Shown here: positions 42,508 to 52,092 of the stretch, in pieces | Position numbering within the stretch: the stretch's first letter is position 1 | How the letters are laid out: the number at the start of each line of letters is the position of its first letter | Notes under the pieces: generated by a model | The model's input: only the letters and a program-made list of their open reading frames with translations | The model's database searches: none | Told to the model about the DNA's origin: nothing | Source of the DNA: CAMLOF01 sp041913045 | GTDB taxonomy: Bacteria > Pseudomonadota > Gammaproteobacteria > Burkholderiales > Burkholderiaceae_C | Direction of reading: 5' to 3' | DNA length: 64,000 nucleotides | NCBI GenBank assembly: GCA_041913045.1 | Contig: JAYSGB010000008.1 | Span: 58,667 to 122,666 of the forward strand | Program-made: the position numbers and the translations under genes

Positions 42508-42547
42508 TTTGTGGTGCAGGCAGGGCGTGTTGGTGCGGGAGTGCACC

Positions 42548-43978
42548 ATGGCTGAGCTTTTTGACCTGGTGGTGCGCAATGCGAAGGTGGCTACCGCCAG
42601 TGACTGCTACGAGGCCGACATAGGTATTAGGGCGGGGCGCATCGTGCAGATCGGCACGGGCCTGCCAGCTGGCACGCGAGAGATAGATGCGGCTGGCCGG
42701 GTGGTGACCCCGGGCGGTGTGGATGCCCACTGCCACCTGGATCAACCCATGGCGCCGCCAGTGCGCATGGCCGACGACTTTGAAAGCGGCACCCGCGCAG
42801 CCGCGTGCGGCGGCACCACAACCGTCATTCCGTTTGCTGCGCAGGAAAAGGGGCAGTCCCTGCGCGCCGCGGTGGAGGACTACCACCAGCGGGCCAATGG
42901 CCGGGCTCATGTGGACTACGCCTTCCACCTGATCGTGAGCGACCCCACGCCGCAGGTGCTGGGCGAGGAGTTGCCCGGCCTGATCGGCGAGGGCTACACC
43001 TCCTTCAAGATCTACATGACCTACGACGACCTGAAGCTCGACGACGGTCAGATCCTGGACGTGTTGCAGGTGGCCCGCGAGCGCGGTGCCATGGCAATGA
43101 TCCATGCCGAAAACGCGGACTGCATCGAGTGGCTCACGCGCCGCCTGGAAGCCGCTGGCCGCACTGCGCCGCGTTTCCATGCGCATTCACGCCCCATGCT
43201 GGTGGAGCGCGAGGCCACGCACCGCGCCATTGCCTTGTCGGAACTGGTGGAGGTGCCCATCCTGATCGTGCACGTGTCTGGACGCGAAGCGGTGGAGCAG
43301 ATCCGCTGGGCACGCGGCCACGGCCTGAAGGTGTTTGCCGAAACCTGCCCGCAGTACCTCTTCCTCACCGCTGCCGACCTGGGTGTGGACGACAGCTACC
43401 ACGGTGCCCGCTGCGTGTGCAGCCCGCCGCCGCGCGACAAGGCCAACCAGGAGGTGATCTGGGACGGCCTGGCCGACGGACTGTTCACCGTGTTTTCGTC
43501 AGACCACGCCCCCTTCCGCTTCGACGCGCCCGAGGGCAAGAAGCCCGGCGGCGAAGAGGTGGCGTTCCGTCACATCCCCAACGGCATCCCCGGCATCGAG
43601 ACACGCATGGCGCTGCTCTATTCCGAAGGTGTGCTGGGTGGGCGCATCACGCTGGAGCAGTTCGTGGCACTCACGTCCACCAACCCCGCCAAGGCCTACG
43701 GACTGCACCCACGCAAGGGCGCCATCGCCATCGGTTCCGACGCCGACCTGGTGATCTGGGACGAGCGCGAATTTGTGCTGCGCAACTCGCAGCTGCACCA
43801 CAACGTGGACTACACGCCTTATGAGGGTATGACGCTGCGCGCCTGGCCGGGCATGACGATCGCGGGCGGCGAAGTGGTGTGGGACGGCAAGAACTTCCTG
43901 CCCCGCATGGGCCAAGGCCGCTTCCTGGCCTGCGCCCAGCCTTCTCTGCTGCCTAACCGTGAAAGGAGGCAGGCATGA
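42548..43978 (+). CDS. Dihydropyrimidinase/D-hydantoinase
   Basis: The 476-residue amidohydrolase opens cyclic amides such as hydantoins or dihydropyrimidines. Metal-binding residues are seen: His61 and His63 (GGVDAHCHLD), the carboxylated Lys154 (TSFKIYMTY), His in MIHAENAD, His in IVHVSGREA, and Asp in FSSDHAPFRFD. Length and motif spacing are normal. Start is ATG 42548; the open frame upstream reads through the regulatory region. It overlaps the racemase gene by four bases and begins a plus-strand series of catabolic and uptake genes. Confidence 0.88.
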   Translation: MAELFDLVVRNAKVATASDCYEADIGIRAGRIVQIGTGLPAGTREIDAAGRVVTPGGVDAHCHLDQPMAPPVRMADDFESGTRAAACGGTTTVIPFAAQEKGQSLRAAVEDYHQRANGRAHVDYAFHLIVSDPTPQVLGEELPGLIGEGYTSFKIYMTYDDLKLDDGQILDVLQVARERGAMAMIHAENADCIEWLTRRLEAAGRTAPRFHAHSRPMLVEREATHRAIALSELVEVPILIVHVSGREAVEQIRWARGHGLKVFAETCPQYLFLTAADLGVDDSYHGARCVCSPPPRDKANQEVIWDGLADGLFTVFSSDHAPFRFDAPEGKKPGGEEVAFRHIPNGIPGIETRMALLYSEGVLGGRITLEQFVALTSTNPAKAYGLHPRKGAIAIGSDADLVIWDEREFVLRNSQLHHNVDYTPYEGMTLRAWPGMTIAGGEVVWDGKNFLPRMGQGRFLACAQPSLLPNRERRQA

Positions 43979-44727
43979 AACTGCTGCTCATCAATCCCAA
44001 TATCTCGGACAGCGTGTCTGAACTGATACGCGCGGAGGCACAACGCAGCGCCGCGCCCGGCACCGAAGTGGATGTGCTGACCGCGCCGTTCGGCGTGGCC
44101 TACATCGAGACGCGCTTTGAGGCGCTGATAGGCGCCTACGCCGCTGCACAACTGGCTGCCGAGCACCATGCACGCTACGACGCCGTGGTGGTGGCAGCCT
44201 TTGGCGACCCCGGCCTGGCGGGCCTGCGTGAGGCCTTGCCTTGCCCGGTGACCGGCCTGACCGAAGCGGCGCTGGCCAGCGCCTGCCTGCTGGGGCAGCG
44301 TTTTTCCATCGTGGCCATTTCACAGCGCATCCGTGCCTGGTACCGCGAAACCGTGCAGGCCTATGGCCTGGAAGGTCGGCTGACCAGCATCCGCGGGCTG
44401 GACGAGCCGCTGGCTGACATCGGCAACGTCCAGGGCAACCAGGGCGAGCGCCTGGTGGCGCTGGCCGAGCGTTGCGTGGACGAGGACGGCGCCGACGTGA
44501 TAGTGCTGGCGGGCGCGCCGCTGGCAGGCCTGGCCCGCAGCCTGCGCGGTCGCTTGCCCGTGCCCATGGTGGACGGCGTGTCCAGCGCCGTGCGGCATGC
44601 CGAATCGCTGGTGGCGTTGCAACCCGGCCGTGCCACGCGCGGCAGCTTCGCGCCGCCCCCCATCAAACCTAACAAGGGCCTGAGCCCTGCCATGGCCACG
44701 CTGCTGGAACGCGGCGCGCCTCGTTGA
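43975..44727 (+). CDS. Hydantoin racemase-like Asp/Glu racemase
   Basis: The 250-residue protein begins with the HyuE/Asp-Glu racemase signature (MKLLLINPNISDSVSELI). At the first active-site position it has VVAAFGDPGLAG where racemases have a Cys. At the second, VIVLAGAPLAGLA also lacks Cys. Both catalytic cysteines therefore appear to be replaced, although the fold and the ATGA overlap with the hydantoinase argue for a linked role. It could be an isomerase with another mechanism, or a lyase-like member. Confidence 0.8.
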   Translation: MKLLLINPNISDSVSELIRAEAQRSAAPGTEVDVLTAPFGVAYIETRFEALIGAYAAAQLAAEHHARYDAVVVAAFGDPGLAGLREALPCPVTGLTEAALASACLLGQRFSIVAISQRIRAWYRETVQAYGLEGRLTSIRGLDEPLADIGNVQGNQGERLVALAERCVDEDGADVIVLAGAPLAGLARSLRGRLPVPMVDGVSSAVRHAESLVALQPGRATRGSFAPPPIKPNKGLSPAMATLLERGAPR

Positions 44728-44758
44728 AACACCAACCCCATCACCGAAAGGAATCCCC

Positions 44759-45763
44759 ATGAAAACCACACGCCTGACCCGTGTCATCGCACCCCTGTCT
44801 CTGCTGGCTGCAGCGCTGCTGCCCTTGCAGGCCGCCCATGCGCAGCAAAAGCTGCAGATTGCTGGCAACTTTGCCACCGAACACCCCAGCAGCGTGGCGG
44901 TGGATCAGGTCTTCAAGAAAGAGGTGGCGCGCCTCACCAACAACCAGCTGCAGGTGGACGTGTTCCCCGCCATGCAGCTGGGCGGCGCCAAGGAAAACAT
45001 CGACGCCGTGCGCTCCGGCACGCTGGCGCTGACCTGGGTGGGCGCGGCCTTCCTCTCGCGCATTGCGCCGGAGCTGGAGGCCGTGAGCCTGCCCTTCGTG
45101 TTCAGCAACCGCGAATCGGCCTTCCGCGTCATTGATGGCCCGGTGGGCGACGCCATCGACAAGAAGCTGCAGGACAAGGGTTTCATCAGCCTGGGCTGGA
45201 TGGAGCTGGGCATGCGCCACGTCACCAACAGCAGGGGGCCGATCCGCACGATGGCGGACCTCAAGGGTCTGAAGGTGCGCCTGCAGCCTAACGAAACGCA
45301 CTTGGCGACCTTCCGTGCGCTGGGCGCCAACCCGGTGGCCATGGACGTGAAAGAGCTGTATTCAGCGCTGGAGCAACACGTGGTGGACGGCCAGGAGAAC
45401 CCGTACACGGTGATCTCGGCGTCGCGCTTTGGTGAAGTGCAGAAGCACCTGAGCAACTCGGGCCATTTCTTCGACTTCATTGCCGTGGTGGCCAGCAAGC
45501 GCGCGTTCGAGCAACTCAAGCCCGAACACCAGAAGGCTGTGCGCGAGGCCATGACGGCGACGATCGCCTACCAGCGCAAGCTGGCGGCCGACACCGAGGC
45601 CAAGTCGATGGCCGACCTCAAGGCCAAGATGACCTACACCGAGATCACCCCCGCCGCGCTGGAGGAGATGCGCAAGGCATCGGCCGGTGTCATCGACTCG
45701 GTGAAGAAGCGTGCTGGCGCCGAGCTGGTGGACCGTGTGCTGGCCGAAGCGGCCAAGCGCTGA
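44759..45763 (+). CDS. TRAP transporter substrate-binding protein (DctP family)
   Basis: The 334-residue periplasmic receptor has a signal peptide (cleavage near AHAQQ, residue ~24), LGWMELGMRHVTNSRGPI and LKGLKVRLQPNETHL with the carboxylate-binding Arg, and DGQENPYTVI. It heads a complete DctP-Q-M set downstream of the hydantoinase and racemase genes. The ligand is presumably an organic acid or cyclic amide used by this cluster. Confidence 0.9.
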   Translation: MKTTRLTRVIAPLSLLAAALLPLQAAHAQQKLQIAGNFATEHPSSVAVDQVFKKEVARLTNNQLQVDVFPAMQLGGAKENIDAVRSGTLALTWVGAAFLSRIAPELEAVSLPFVFSNRESAFRVIDGPVGDAIDKKLQDKGFISLGWMELGMRHVTNSRGPIRTMADLKGLKVRLQPNETHLATFRALGANPVAMDVKELYSALEQHVVDGQENPYTVISASRFGEVQKHLSNSGHFFDFIAVVASKRAFEQLKPEHQKAVREAMTATIAYQRKLAADTEAKSMADLKAKMTYTEITPAALEEMRKASAGVIDSVKKRAGAELVDRVLAEAAKR

Positions 45764-45773
45764 GGAGGGCGTC

Positions 45774-46316
45774 ATGCAGGAGGCTGTCATGAAACTTCCC
45801 ATACTGCCCGCCGTGTACGACACGGCACACCTGCCCGGGCGGGTGCTGCTGGCGCTGGACCGGGCCGTGATGCTGGCGCTGCTCGTGTCGGTGACGGTGA
45901 TGGTGGGCGTGGTGTCGGCGCAGGTGTCCTTGCGTTATGGCTTCAACCAGTCGATCGACTGGGCGGACGAGGTCTCTCGACTGGCATTCGTCTGGAGCAT
46001 GTTCCTGGCGATTCCGCTGGGCGTGCGCCAGGGTGCGCACATCGGTATCGACATCGTCGTCAACCGCATGCCGCCGCTGGTGCAAAAGGCCTTGAGGCGG
46101 GTGGCTGCATTGCTTAGCGCCGTGATGATGTTCGCCGTGGCCTGGGCCGCCGCCGGAGTGGCGCGCGAGCAGTGGGACGAACTGATGTCCACACTCGACT
46201 GGAGCGTGGGCTGGTTCATCGTGCCGGTGGGCGTGGGGGCATTGCTGTCGGCATTGCATCTGGTGCGCATCGCCGTTGAAGGTCCGCCCCATGTGGCGGT
46301 GGGAGGTGCCGAATGA
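45774..46316 (+). CDS. TRAP transporter small permease (DctQ family)
   Basis: The 180-residue four-helix protein contains the DctQ landmark DEVSRLAFVWSMFLAIP and RQGAHIGIDI at about residues 64-92. ATG 45774 follows a GAGGAG site within the 3' spacing of the DctP stop. Its stop overlaps the DctM start by four bases (ATGA). Confidence 0.87.
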   Translation: MQEAVMKLPILPAVYDTAHLPGRVLLALDRAVMLALLVSVTVMVGVVSAQVSLRYGFNQSIDWADEVSRLAFVWSMFLAIPLGVRQGAHIGIDIVVNRMPPLVQKALRRVAALLSAVMMFAVAWAAAGVAREQWDELMSTLDWSVGWFIVPVGVGALLSALHLVRIAVEGPPHVAVGGAE

Positions 46317-47593
46317 GCGCCGCCATCGTCATCGGGTTCATGCTGCTGGCCACGCTGGGCCTGCCCATTGCCTTTTCCATGGGCGTGGCTGCTCTGGGCG
46401 GGCTGTGGGTGGCGGGTGTGGACTTTTCCATGGTGCCGCAACGCATGATGCACGCGGTCAACTCCTTCCCGCTCATGTCGATTCCCTTCTTCATGCTGGC
46501 CGGGGAGTTGATGATCAAGGCGGGCATCGTCGAGCGGCTCATCAGCCTGGCCAATGCCATGGTGGGGCGCGTGCGGGGCGGCATGGCGCACGTGACCATG
46601 CTGTCGGGCGCGGGCCTCGCCACAGTGTCTGGCGCGGCGGTGTCCGACGCCAGTGCGCTGTCGTCGATCCTTGTGCCGTCGCTCTCCAAGATCTACGACA
46701 AAGGGTTTGCTGCCGCCATCGTGGCTGCCGCTGCCAACCTGGGGCCCATCATCCCGCCCAGCGGCGCCATGATCGTCTACGCCTTCATGGCGGGGTCGTC
46801 GGTGTCGGTGGGGGGCATGTTCATGGCTGGCGTGGTGCCGGGGTTGATCATCACGGTCGGCTTCATGGCGCTGTGCTCCTGGATTGCCACGCGCCGGGGC
46901 TGGGCCGTCACGGGTGAGCCGTTCCGCCTGTCCTACGTGCTGTCGGAATTGCGCCGTTCGGTGCTGGTGCTGGCCATGCCGGTGCTGGTCATCGGGGGCA
47001 TCGTGGGGGGCGCGTTCACACCCACCGAAGGCGCCGCCATTGCCGTGGTGTACGCCTTGGCCATTGGCTTCTTCATTACGCGCCGCCTGCAGATCAGCGA
47101 CCTGCCCGGCATCGTGGTACGTGCGGCCATCACGTCTGCGGTGGTGGGGGCTCTCATCGCCTTTGCCTCGGTCATCACTTACCTGATGACGGTGGACCTG
47201 CTGCCGCAAAAGCTCTCCGAGTTGCTGCTGTCGCTCACGTCCGACCCGATGGTGTTCCTGCTGCTGGTGTCTGTGCTGCTGTTCGTGGTGGGCATGTTCC
47301 TGGAGTCGAACGCGGCTTACATCATGCTGGTGCCACTGCTGCACCCGATTGCGCTGCAGTACGGCATCGACCCGCTGCACTTCGGCTTCCTGTTCGTGCT
47401 GAACCTGGTGATTGGCATGTTGACCCCGCCCGTGGGCGTGGTGCTGTTCGTGGTGTGCGGGGTAACGCGGGTTTCCATGCGTGATCTGGTGCGCAACGCG
47501 TGGCCCTTCATCACGCTGATGTACGCGGTGCTCGCGCTGTGCATGTTCTTCCCCGAAATCGTCACCACCCTGCCTCGCGCGTTGGGCTACTGA
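46313..47593 (+). CDS. TRAP transporter large permease (DctM family)
   Basis: The 426-residue multi-helix permease has SFPLMSIPFFMLAGELM near residue 45, ATVSGAAVSDASALSSI, NLGPIIPPSGAMIVYAF and GMLTPPVGVVLFV, all DctM landmarks. It completes the first TRAP system of this island. Confidence 0.92.
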   Translation: MSAAIVIGFMLLATLGLPIAFSMGVAALGGLWVAGVDFSMVPQRMMHAVNSFPLMSIPFFMLAGELMIKAGIVERLISLANAMVGRVRGGMAHVTMLSGAGLATVSGAAVSDASALSSILVPSLSKIYDKGFAAAIVAAAANLGPIIPPSGAMIVYAFMAGSSVSVGGMFMAGVVPGLIITVGFMALCSWIATRRGWAVTGEPFRLSYVLSELRRSVLVLAMPVLVIGGIVGGAFTPTEGAAIAVVYALAIGFFITRRLQISDLPGIVVRAAITSAVVGALIAFASVITYLMTVDLLPQKLSELLLSLTSDPMVFLLLVSVLLFVVGMFLESNAAYIMLVPLLHPIALQYGIDPLHFGFLFVLNLVIGMLTPPVGVVLFVVCGVTRVSMRDLVRNAWPFITLMYAVLALCMFFPEIVTTLPRALGY

Positions 47594-47649
47594 CCCGTTC
47601 GTTTCCTGTTCCCCCTCAACCCTTTCCCACCACCTGAAGGAGTATTGCG

Positions 47650-48714
47650 ATGAAACCTACCCGACGTCTGACCCGTTCGCTACTGTCCATCGCCGGTGCG
47701 GCAGCGATGCTGCTGGGCGCTGCCAGTGCCCATGCACAGGACCGCCTGAGCTTCAAGGTCATCGGCCAGCCGCTGGCCACGGGCAACATCCAGAAGATGA
47801 AGGAGCAGCCCTTTTTCGAGCAGTTCGCTGCCAAGACGGGCCTGCCCATCGACATGGACTACAAGCCCATCGACACCCTGGGCATCAAGGACACCGAGCA
47901 ACTGCGCGTGATGAAGTCGGGCCTGTTCGACATCGTCTCTCTGCGGGTGTCGCAGAACTCGCGGGATGAGCCCACGCTGCTGGGCCTGGACCTGGTGGGC
48001 GCCAGCCCCGACTACGCCACGGCAGGCAAGGTGACCAAGGCGTGGTTCTCGTCGGTGGATCAGCGGCTGCAGCAGCAGTTCCAGGTGAAGTTGCTGGGGG
48101 TGTGGCCCTTCGGCCCGCAGATCCTCTTCTGCAAGAAGCCCATCGCCAAGCTGGCCGACATCAAGGGCATGAAGGTGCGCGTGTACGACCAGAACCTGGC
48201 CAAGTTCATCGAGCTGGTGGGTGGCACACCGGTGCCGGTGTCGTTCGCCGACACGCACCAGTCGCTGTCGCTGGGTGTGGTGGATTGCGCCATCACCGGC
48301 CCCAGCTCCGCGAACTCAGCGGGCTGGCCCGAGGTGACGACGCACCAACTGCCGCTGGGCTTCCAGATGGCACTCAATGGTTACGCCATTTCGCTCAAGG
48401 CGTGGAACCGCCTGAAGCCCGATCAGCAGACCAAGCTGCAGGCGGCCTTTGACAGCCTGACCAGCGACATCTGGTCGTATTCCGAGGAGCTGTTCCAGGA
48501 CGCCCTGAACTGCAACGTTGGCAAGGACCCTTGCACCACCGGCAAGAAGTTCAAGCTGACCAACGTGGCGGTAACGCAGCCGGACATTGAACTGGTGCGC
48601 AGCGCGGTCAACAAGGTCTCGCTGCCTGCCTGGGCCGAGGTGTGTGACAAGAGCAATGCGGGCTGCTCGCAGCGCTGGTCCTCCGCCGTCCTGCCGGCAC
48701 TGGGGCAAAAATGA
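47650..48714 (+). CDS. TRAP transporter substrate-binding protein (DctP family), second system
   Basis: The 354-residue receptor has a signal peptide ending near AHAQ (residue ~30) and the LADIKGMKVRVYDQNLAKF binding segment. It differs from typical DctP in two ways: the DGQE segment is replaced by LGVVDCAITGP, and the C-terminal third carries several Cys (CNVGKDPCTT, CDKSNAGC) that may form disulfides. It therefore probably recognises a different ligand from the receptor at 44759. It starts the second DctP-Q-M set. Confidence 0.87.
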   Translation: MKPTRRLTRSLLSIAGAAAMLLGAASAHAQDRLSFKVIGQPLATGNIQKMKEQPFFEQFAAKTGLPIDMDYKPIDTLGIKDTEQLRVMKSGLFDIVSLRVSQNSRDEPTLLGLDLVGASPDYATAGKVTKAWFSSVDQRLQQQFQVKLLGVWPFGPQILFCKKPIAKLADIKGMKVRVYDQNLAKFIELVGGTPVPVSFADTHQSLSLGVVDCAITGPSSANSAGWPEVTTHQLPLGFQMALNGYAISLKAWNRLKPDQQTKLQAAFDSLTSDIWSYSEELFQDALNCNVGKDPCTTGKKFKLTNVAVTQPDIELVRSAVNKVSLPAWAEVCDKSNAGCSQRWSSAVLPALGQK

Positions 48715-48800
48715 GCAGCGCCCCCGCGACCATGGTCAACACGTCGCGGGCCGCCCCGGGTAAGAGCGGGGCGGCTCCCTCGGCACAGAGGAGTCAGGGC

Positions 48801-49385
48801 ATGAAAGAACACATAGAGAACGTGCTGGGCACGCTGTTCGGCAGCATCTTTTTGCTGCTGTCGGTGATCGTCACGGTGGAGACCGTTTCCCGCAAGATGT
48901 TCAACATCTCGTTGCAGGGGGCGGACGAGCTCGGCGGCTACGCGCTGGCGGTGGGCTCGACCATCGCCTTCAGCTTGGCGCTCCTGGGGCGCAACCACAT
49001 CCGGGTGGATGTCTTTCACGACAAGTTTCCCAAGCGCATGCAGTCGCTGCTGAACTGGTTTTCCATCAGCTCGCTGGCGGTGTTTGCCGTGTTCATCGGC
49101 TGGGTGGCTTACAAGGTGATTGTCGACACGCTGAACTACCAGAGCACCGCGCAAACGCCTTGGGCCACGCCGCTCATCTACCCGCAGGGCGTGTGGTACG
49201 CGGGGCTGGCCATCTTTGCCCTGGTGGCGGTGGGCTTGGCCGTGCGCGCCACGGTGCTGCTGCTCAAGGGTGAGGTGGACGTGCTGAACCACGACTTCCA
49301 CCCCAAGAGCGCGAAGGAAGAGCTCAAGGAAGAACTCGACGACCTGGCCCAGCGCCAAGGCATGGATGAAGGAGCGCGGACATGA
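48801..49385 (+). CDS. TRAP transporter small permease (DctQ family), second system
   Basis: The 194-residue protein has four helices, the ADELGGYALAVGSTIAFSLALL landmark (quoted in parts: ADELGGYALA, GSTIAFSLAL) and RNHIRVDVFHD. ATG 48801 has a GAGGAG site seven bases upstream and gives a normal N-terminus. An alternative ATG at 48711, overlapping the receptor stop (ATGA), would add a 30-residue low-complexity leader. The C-terminus is acidic and coiled. Confidence 0.85.
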   Translation: MKEHIENVLGTLFGSIFLLLSVIVTVETVSRKMFNISLQGADELGGYALAVGSTIAFSLALLGRNHIRVDVFHDKFPKRMQSLLNWFSISSLAVFAVFIGWVAYKVIVDTLNYQSTAQTPWATPLIYPQGVWYAGLAIFALVAVGLAVRATVLLLKGEVDVLNHDFHPKSAKEELKEELDDLAQRQGMDEGART

Positions 49386-50674
49386 ACGTAGGCCTGATCG
49401 GATTGGCTTTCTTCGCCATGCTGGGCATGATGCTGCTGGGCATGCCGATTGCGGTGTCCATGGCAGCGGTGGGGATCGTCGGCGGCATGGCGGCCTATGG
49501 CGTGCCCTTCATGGACTCCATTGCGCCGGTGGTGTGGGGCGTGCAGAACGAAAACCTGCTCACCTCCATTCCGCTGTTCGTGCTGCTGGGCGAACTGCTG
49601 TTGCGCTCGGGCATTGCCGACCGCATGTACCTGGCGCTGTCGGCCTGGCTGGGGCGCATGCCGGGCGGGCTGCTGCACACCAACATCGGCAGTTGTGCGC
49701 TGTTTGCGGCTACGTCAGGCTCGTCCGTGGCCACGGCGGCCACGGTGGGCACGGTGGCACTGCCTTCGCTGGTCAAGCGCGGCTACCCCATGCGTGCCTC
49801 GCTGGGCACTCTGGCAGCAGGGGGCACGCTGGGCATTCTCATACCGCCCAGCGTGAACATGATCGTCTACGGGTCGCTCACCAACAACTCCATTGGCAAG
49901 CTGTTCATCGCAGGCATCATTCCTGGCCTGTTGCTCACGTCGTGCTTCATGCTCTACATCTGGCTGAGCAGCGTGGCCAGCGGAACGGCCATCCGCGAGG
50001 AAAAGGTGCCGCTGGACGTGCGCATTCGCAGCCTGGTGCATCTGGTGCCTCCGCTGGTGGTGTTCGGCATAGTCATGGGCAGCCTGTACTTCGGCATTGC
50101 CACGGCCACCGAAAGCGCGGCGCTGGGCGTGATGGCGGCACTGTTCTTCGTCTGGCGCTCGGGGCGTCTGCAGTGGGAGGTGCTGCGCACCTGCTTCATC
50201 TCCACCGCGCGCGTCAGCGGCATGATCCTGCTGATCATCACGGCGGCGTTCATCCTCAACCTCACCATCAGCCTTACCGGTGTGGCCGAGTCGATGACGA
50301 AATGGGTTGCAGGGCTGGGGCTGTCTGCCACCGGCCTGCTGCTGGCCTTGATCGTGTTCTACCTGATCCTGGGCATGTTCATGGACGTGCTGTCGATGCA
50401 GGTGGCCACCATCCCGATCACCTACCCGATTGCCACCGCGCTGGGCGTGGACCCGATCTGGTTCGGCATCTTCGTGGTGCTGATGTGTGAGCTGGGCATG
50501 ATCACACCGCCGGTGGGCATGAACCTGTTCGTGGTGCACGGCATCCGGCCCGACAAGGGCGGCATCGAAGACGCCATGTGGGGGGCACTGCCGTACGCGG
50601 TGATCATGATCGCGTTCACGCTGCTGATCATGCTGTTGCCTGAACTGGTGACCTGGTTGCCTGGACGCATGTGA
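49382..50674 (+). CDS. TRAP transporter large permease (DctM family), second system
   Basis: The 430-residue permease shows LLTSIPLFVLLGELLLRSG, the GTLGILIPPSVNMIVYGSLT region and ELGMITPPVGMNLFVVHG. Its start overlaps the DctQ stop by four bases. Two complete TRAP systems in tandem suggest two different substrates for the island. Confidence 0.92.
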   Translation: MNVGLIGLAFFAMLGMMLLGMPIAVSMAAVGIVGGMAAYGVPFMDSIAPVVWGVQNENLLTSIPLFVLLGELLLRSGIADRMYLALSAWLGRMPGGLLHTNIGSCALFAATSGSSVATAATVGTVALPSLVKRGYPMRASLGTLAAGGTLGILIPPSVNMIVYGSLTNNSIGKLFIAGIIPGLLLTSCFMLYIWLSSVASGTAIREEKVPLDVRIRSLVHLVPPLVVFGIVMGSLYFGIATATESAALGVMAALFFVWRSGRLQWEVLRTCFISTARVSGMILLIITAAFILNLTISLTGVAESMTKWVAGLGLSATGLLLALIVFYLILGMFMDVLSMQVATIPITYPIATALGVDPIWFGIFVVLMCELGMITPPVGMNLFVVHGIRPDKGGIEDAMWGALPYAVIMIAFTLLIMLLPELVTWLPGRM

Positions 50675-50684
50675 GGAGCAAACA

Positions 50685-52088
50685 ATGACCGAGATATTGT
50701 GGCAACTGCCTGCCGTGGAACTGGCCCGGCGGTACCGTGAGCGCAGCCTGAGCCCGGTGGACGTGGCCCAGGCCTGCCTGGCCCGGCTGGAGGCGGTGAA
50801 CCCGCGCCTGAATGCCGTGGTGGCGCGCCGTGATGAGGCCTTTCTGGACGAGGCGCGTGCCAGCGCACAGCGCTTCGAGCAGGGGCAGCCCTTGTCATTG
50901 CTGGACGGCATACCGCTCACGGTGAAGGACAGCCTGTATACCGTTGACCAGCCCACCACCTGGGGCACCCGTGCGCTGAAGGACCACTGCACCGGGCAGG
51001 ACGAGTTCGCCGTGGCCCGCGCGCGGGCTGCGGGCGCACCCATGCTGGGAAAGACCAACGTGCCCGAGTTTGCGCTGGAGGGCTACACCGACAACCCCTT
51101 GTTCGGCCCCACGGGCAACCCCTGGAACCCGGCGTTGACGCCGGGCGGCTCCAGTGGTGGCGCGGTGGCTGCGGTGGCCAGTGGCATCGGGCCGCTGGCC
51201 ATTGCGCAGGACGGCGGCGGCTCCATCCGCCGGCCCGCTTCGCACGCGGGGGTGGTCGGCCTCAAGCCTTCGTTGAGTGCGGTGCCCCGCCAGCACGTGC
51301 TGCCCAGCCTGCTGCTGGACTTCGAGATCATCGGCCCCCTGGCGCGCACGGTGGCCGACGCTCGGTTGTTGTTCAGTGTGATGCGCGGGCCTGCGGCGGT
51401 GGACCGCTTGTCGCTGGCGGCGGCGCATGCCTGCGCGCAGCCACGCGAGCGCCGTCCCTTGCGTGTGCTGTACGTGGAACGTTTGGGCGACGCACCGCTG
51501 GACCCGCAGATTGCGGCCAGCGTAGGGCAGGCGGTAGACCGGTTGGCGCAACTGGGGCACCAGGTGCGTCGTGGCGCACTGCCGCTGGACTTGAGTTTCT
51601 TTGCAGGCGCCTGGCCGCAGATCGGGCAGATCGGCCTGGCCAGCATGTTTGATCAGCACCCCGAATGGGAAGCCCTGGCTTCACCCAAGTACCGCGACAT
51701 GGCCGCCCAGGGCCGCAAGCTGCCCGCCACTGTGCTGTGGCAGGTGTGGGAGCGGGTGACGCAACTGCGCCGCGACAGCGCTGCCCTGTTCGAGCAGACC
51801 GATGTGGTGGTCATGCCATCCGCGGCGGCGCTGCCCTGGTCTGCACGCGAGGCTTACCCGCCCAGGATCGATGGCCAGGACGTGGGGCCGCGCGGCCATG
51901 CCATCTACACGGGCTGGGTCAACGCTGCCGGACTGCCTGCCCTGGCCGTGCCCACCAGCCCCGCGGCTGACGGCCTGCCCATAGGCATGCAGATGGTGGG
52001 CCCCTACGGTAGCGACGACATGTTGCTGGACCTGGGCGAGGCCTACGAGGCCGCCGCCCCGTGGGCCCACCGCTGGCCTCAGCTCTGA
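50685..52088 (+). CDS. Amidase (amidase signature family)
   Basis: The 467-residue hydrolase cleaves C-N bonds of amides with a Ser-cisSer-Lys triad: Lys81 (PLTVKDSLYT), the cis-Ser of GGSSGG (156-157) and Ser180 (DGGGSIRRPA). All are intact. It follows the second TRAP system by 10 bases, so it is probably in the same transcript. In this context it may complete hydrolysis of an amide formed by the hydantoinase, or act on a carbamoyl or amide group of the imported compound. Confidence 0.88.
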   Translation: MTEILWQLPAVELARRYRERSLSPVDVAQACLARLEAVNPRLNAVVARRDEAFLDEARASAQRFEQGQPLSLLDGIPLTVKDSLYTVDQPTTWGTRALKDHCTGQDEFAVARARAAGAPMLGKTNVPEFALEGYTDNPLFGPTGNPWNPALTPGGSSGGAVAAVASGIGPLAIAQDGGGSIRRPASHAGVVGLKPSLSAVPRQHVLPSLLLDFEIIGPLARTVADARLLFSVMRGPAAVDRLSLAAAHACAQPRERRPLRVLYVERLGDAPLDPQIAASVGQAVDRLAQLGHQVRRGALPLDLSFFAGAWPQIGQIGLASMFDQHPEWEALASPKYRDMAAQGRKLPATVLWQVWERVTQLRRDSAALFEQTDVVVMPSAAALPWSAREAYPPRIDGQDVGPRGHAIYTGWVNAAGLPALAVPTSPAADGLPIGMQMVGPYGSDDMLLDLGEAYEAAAPWAHRWPQL

Positions 52089-52092
52089 CTGG

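Noticed and set aside
45935..47380. Minus-strand 481-residue frame over the TRAP permease genes
   Set aside because: His/Gln/Arg-rich antisense of two clear membrane-protein genes.
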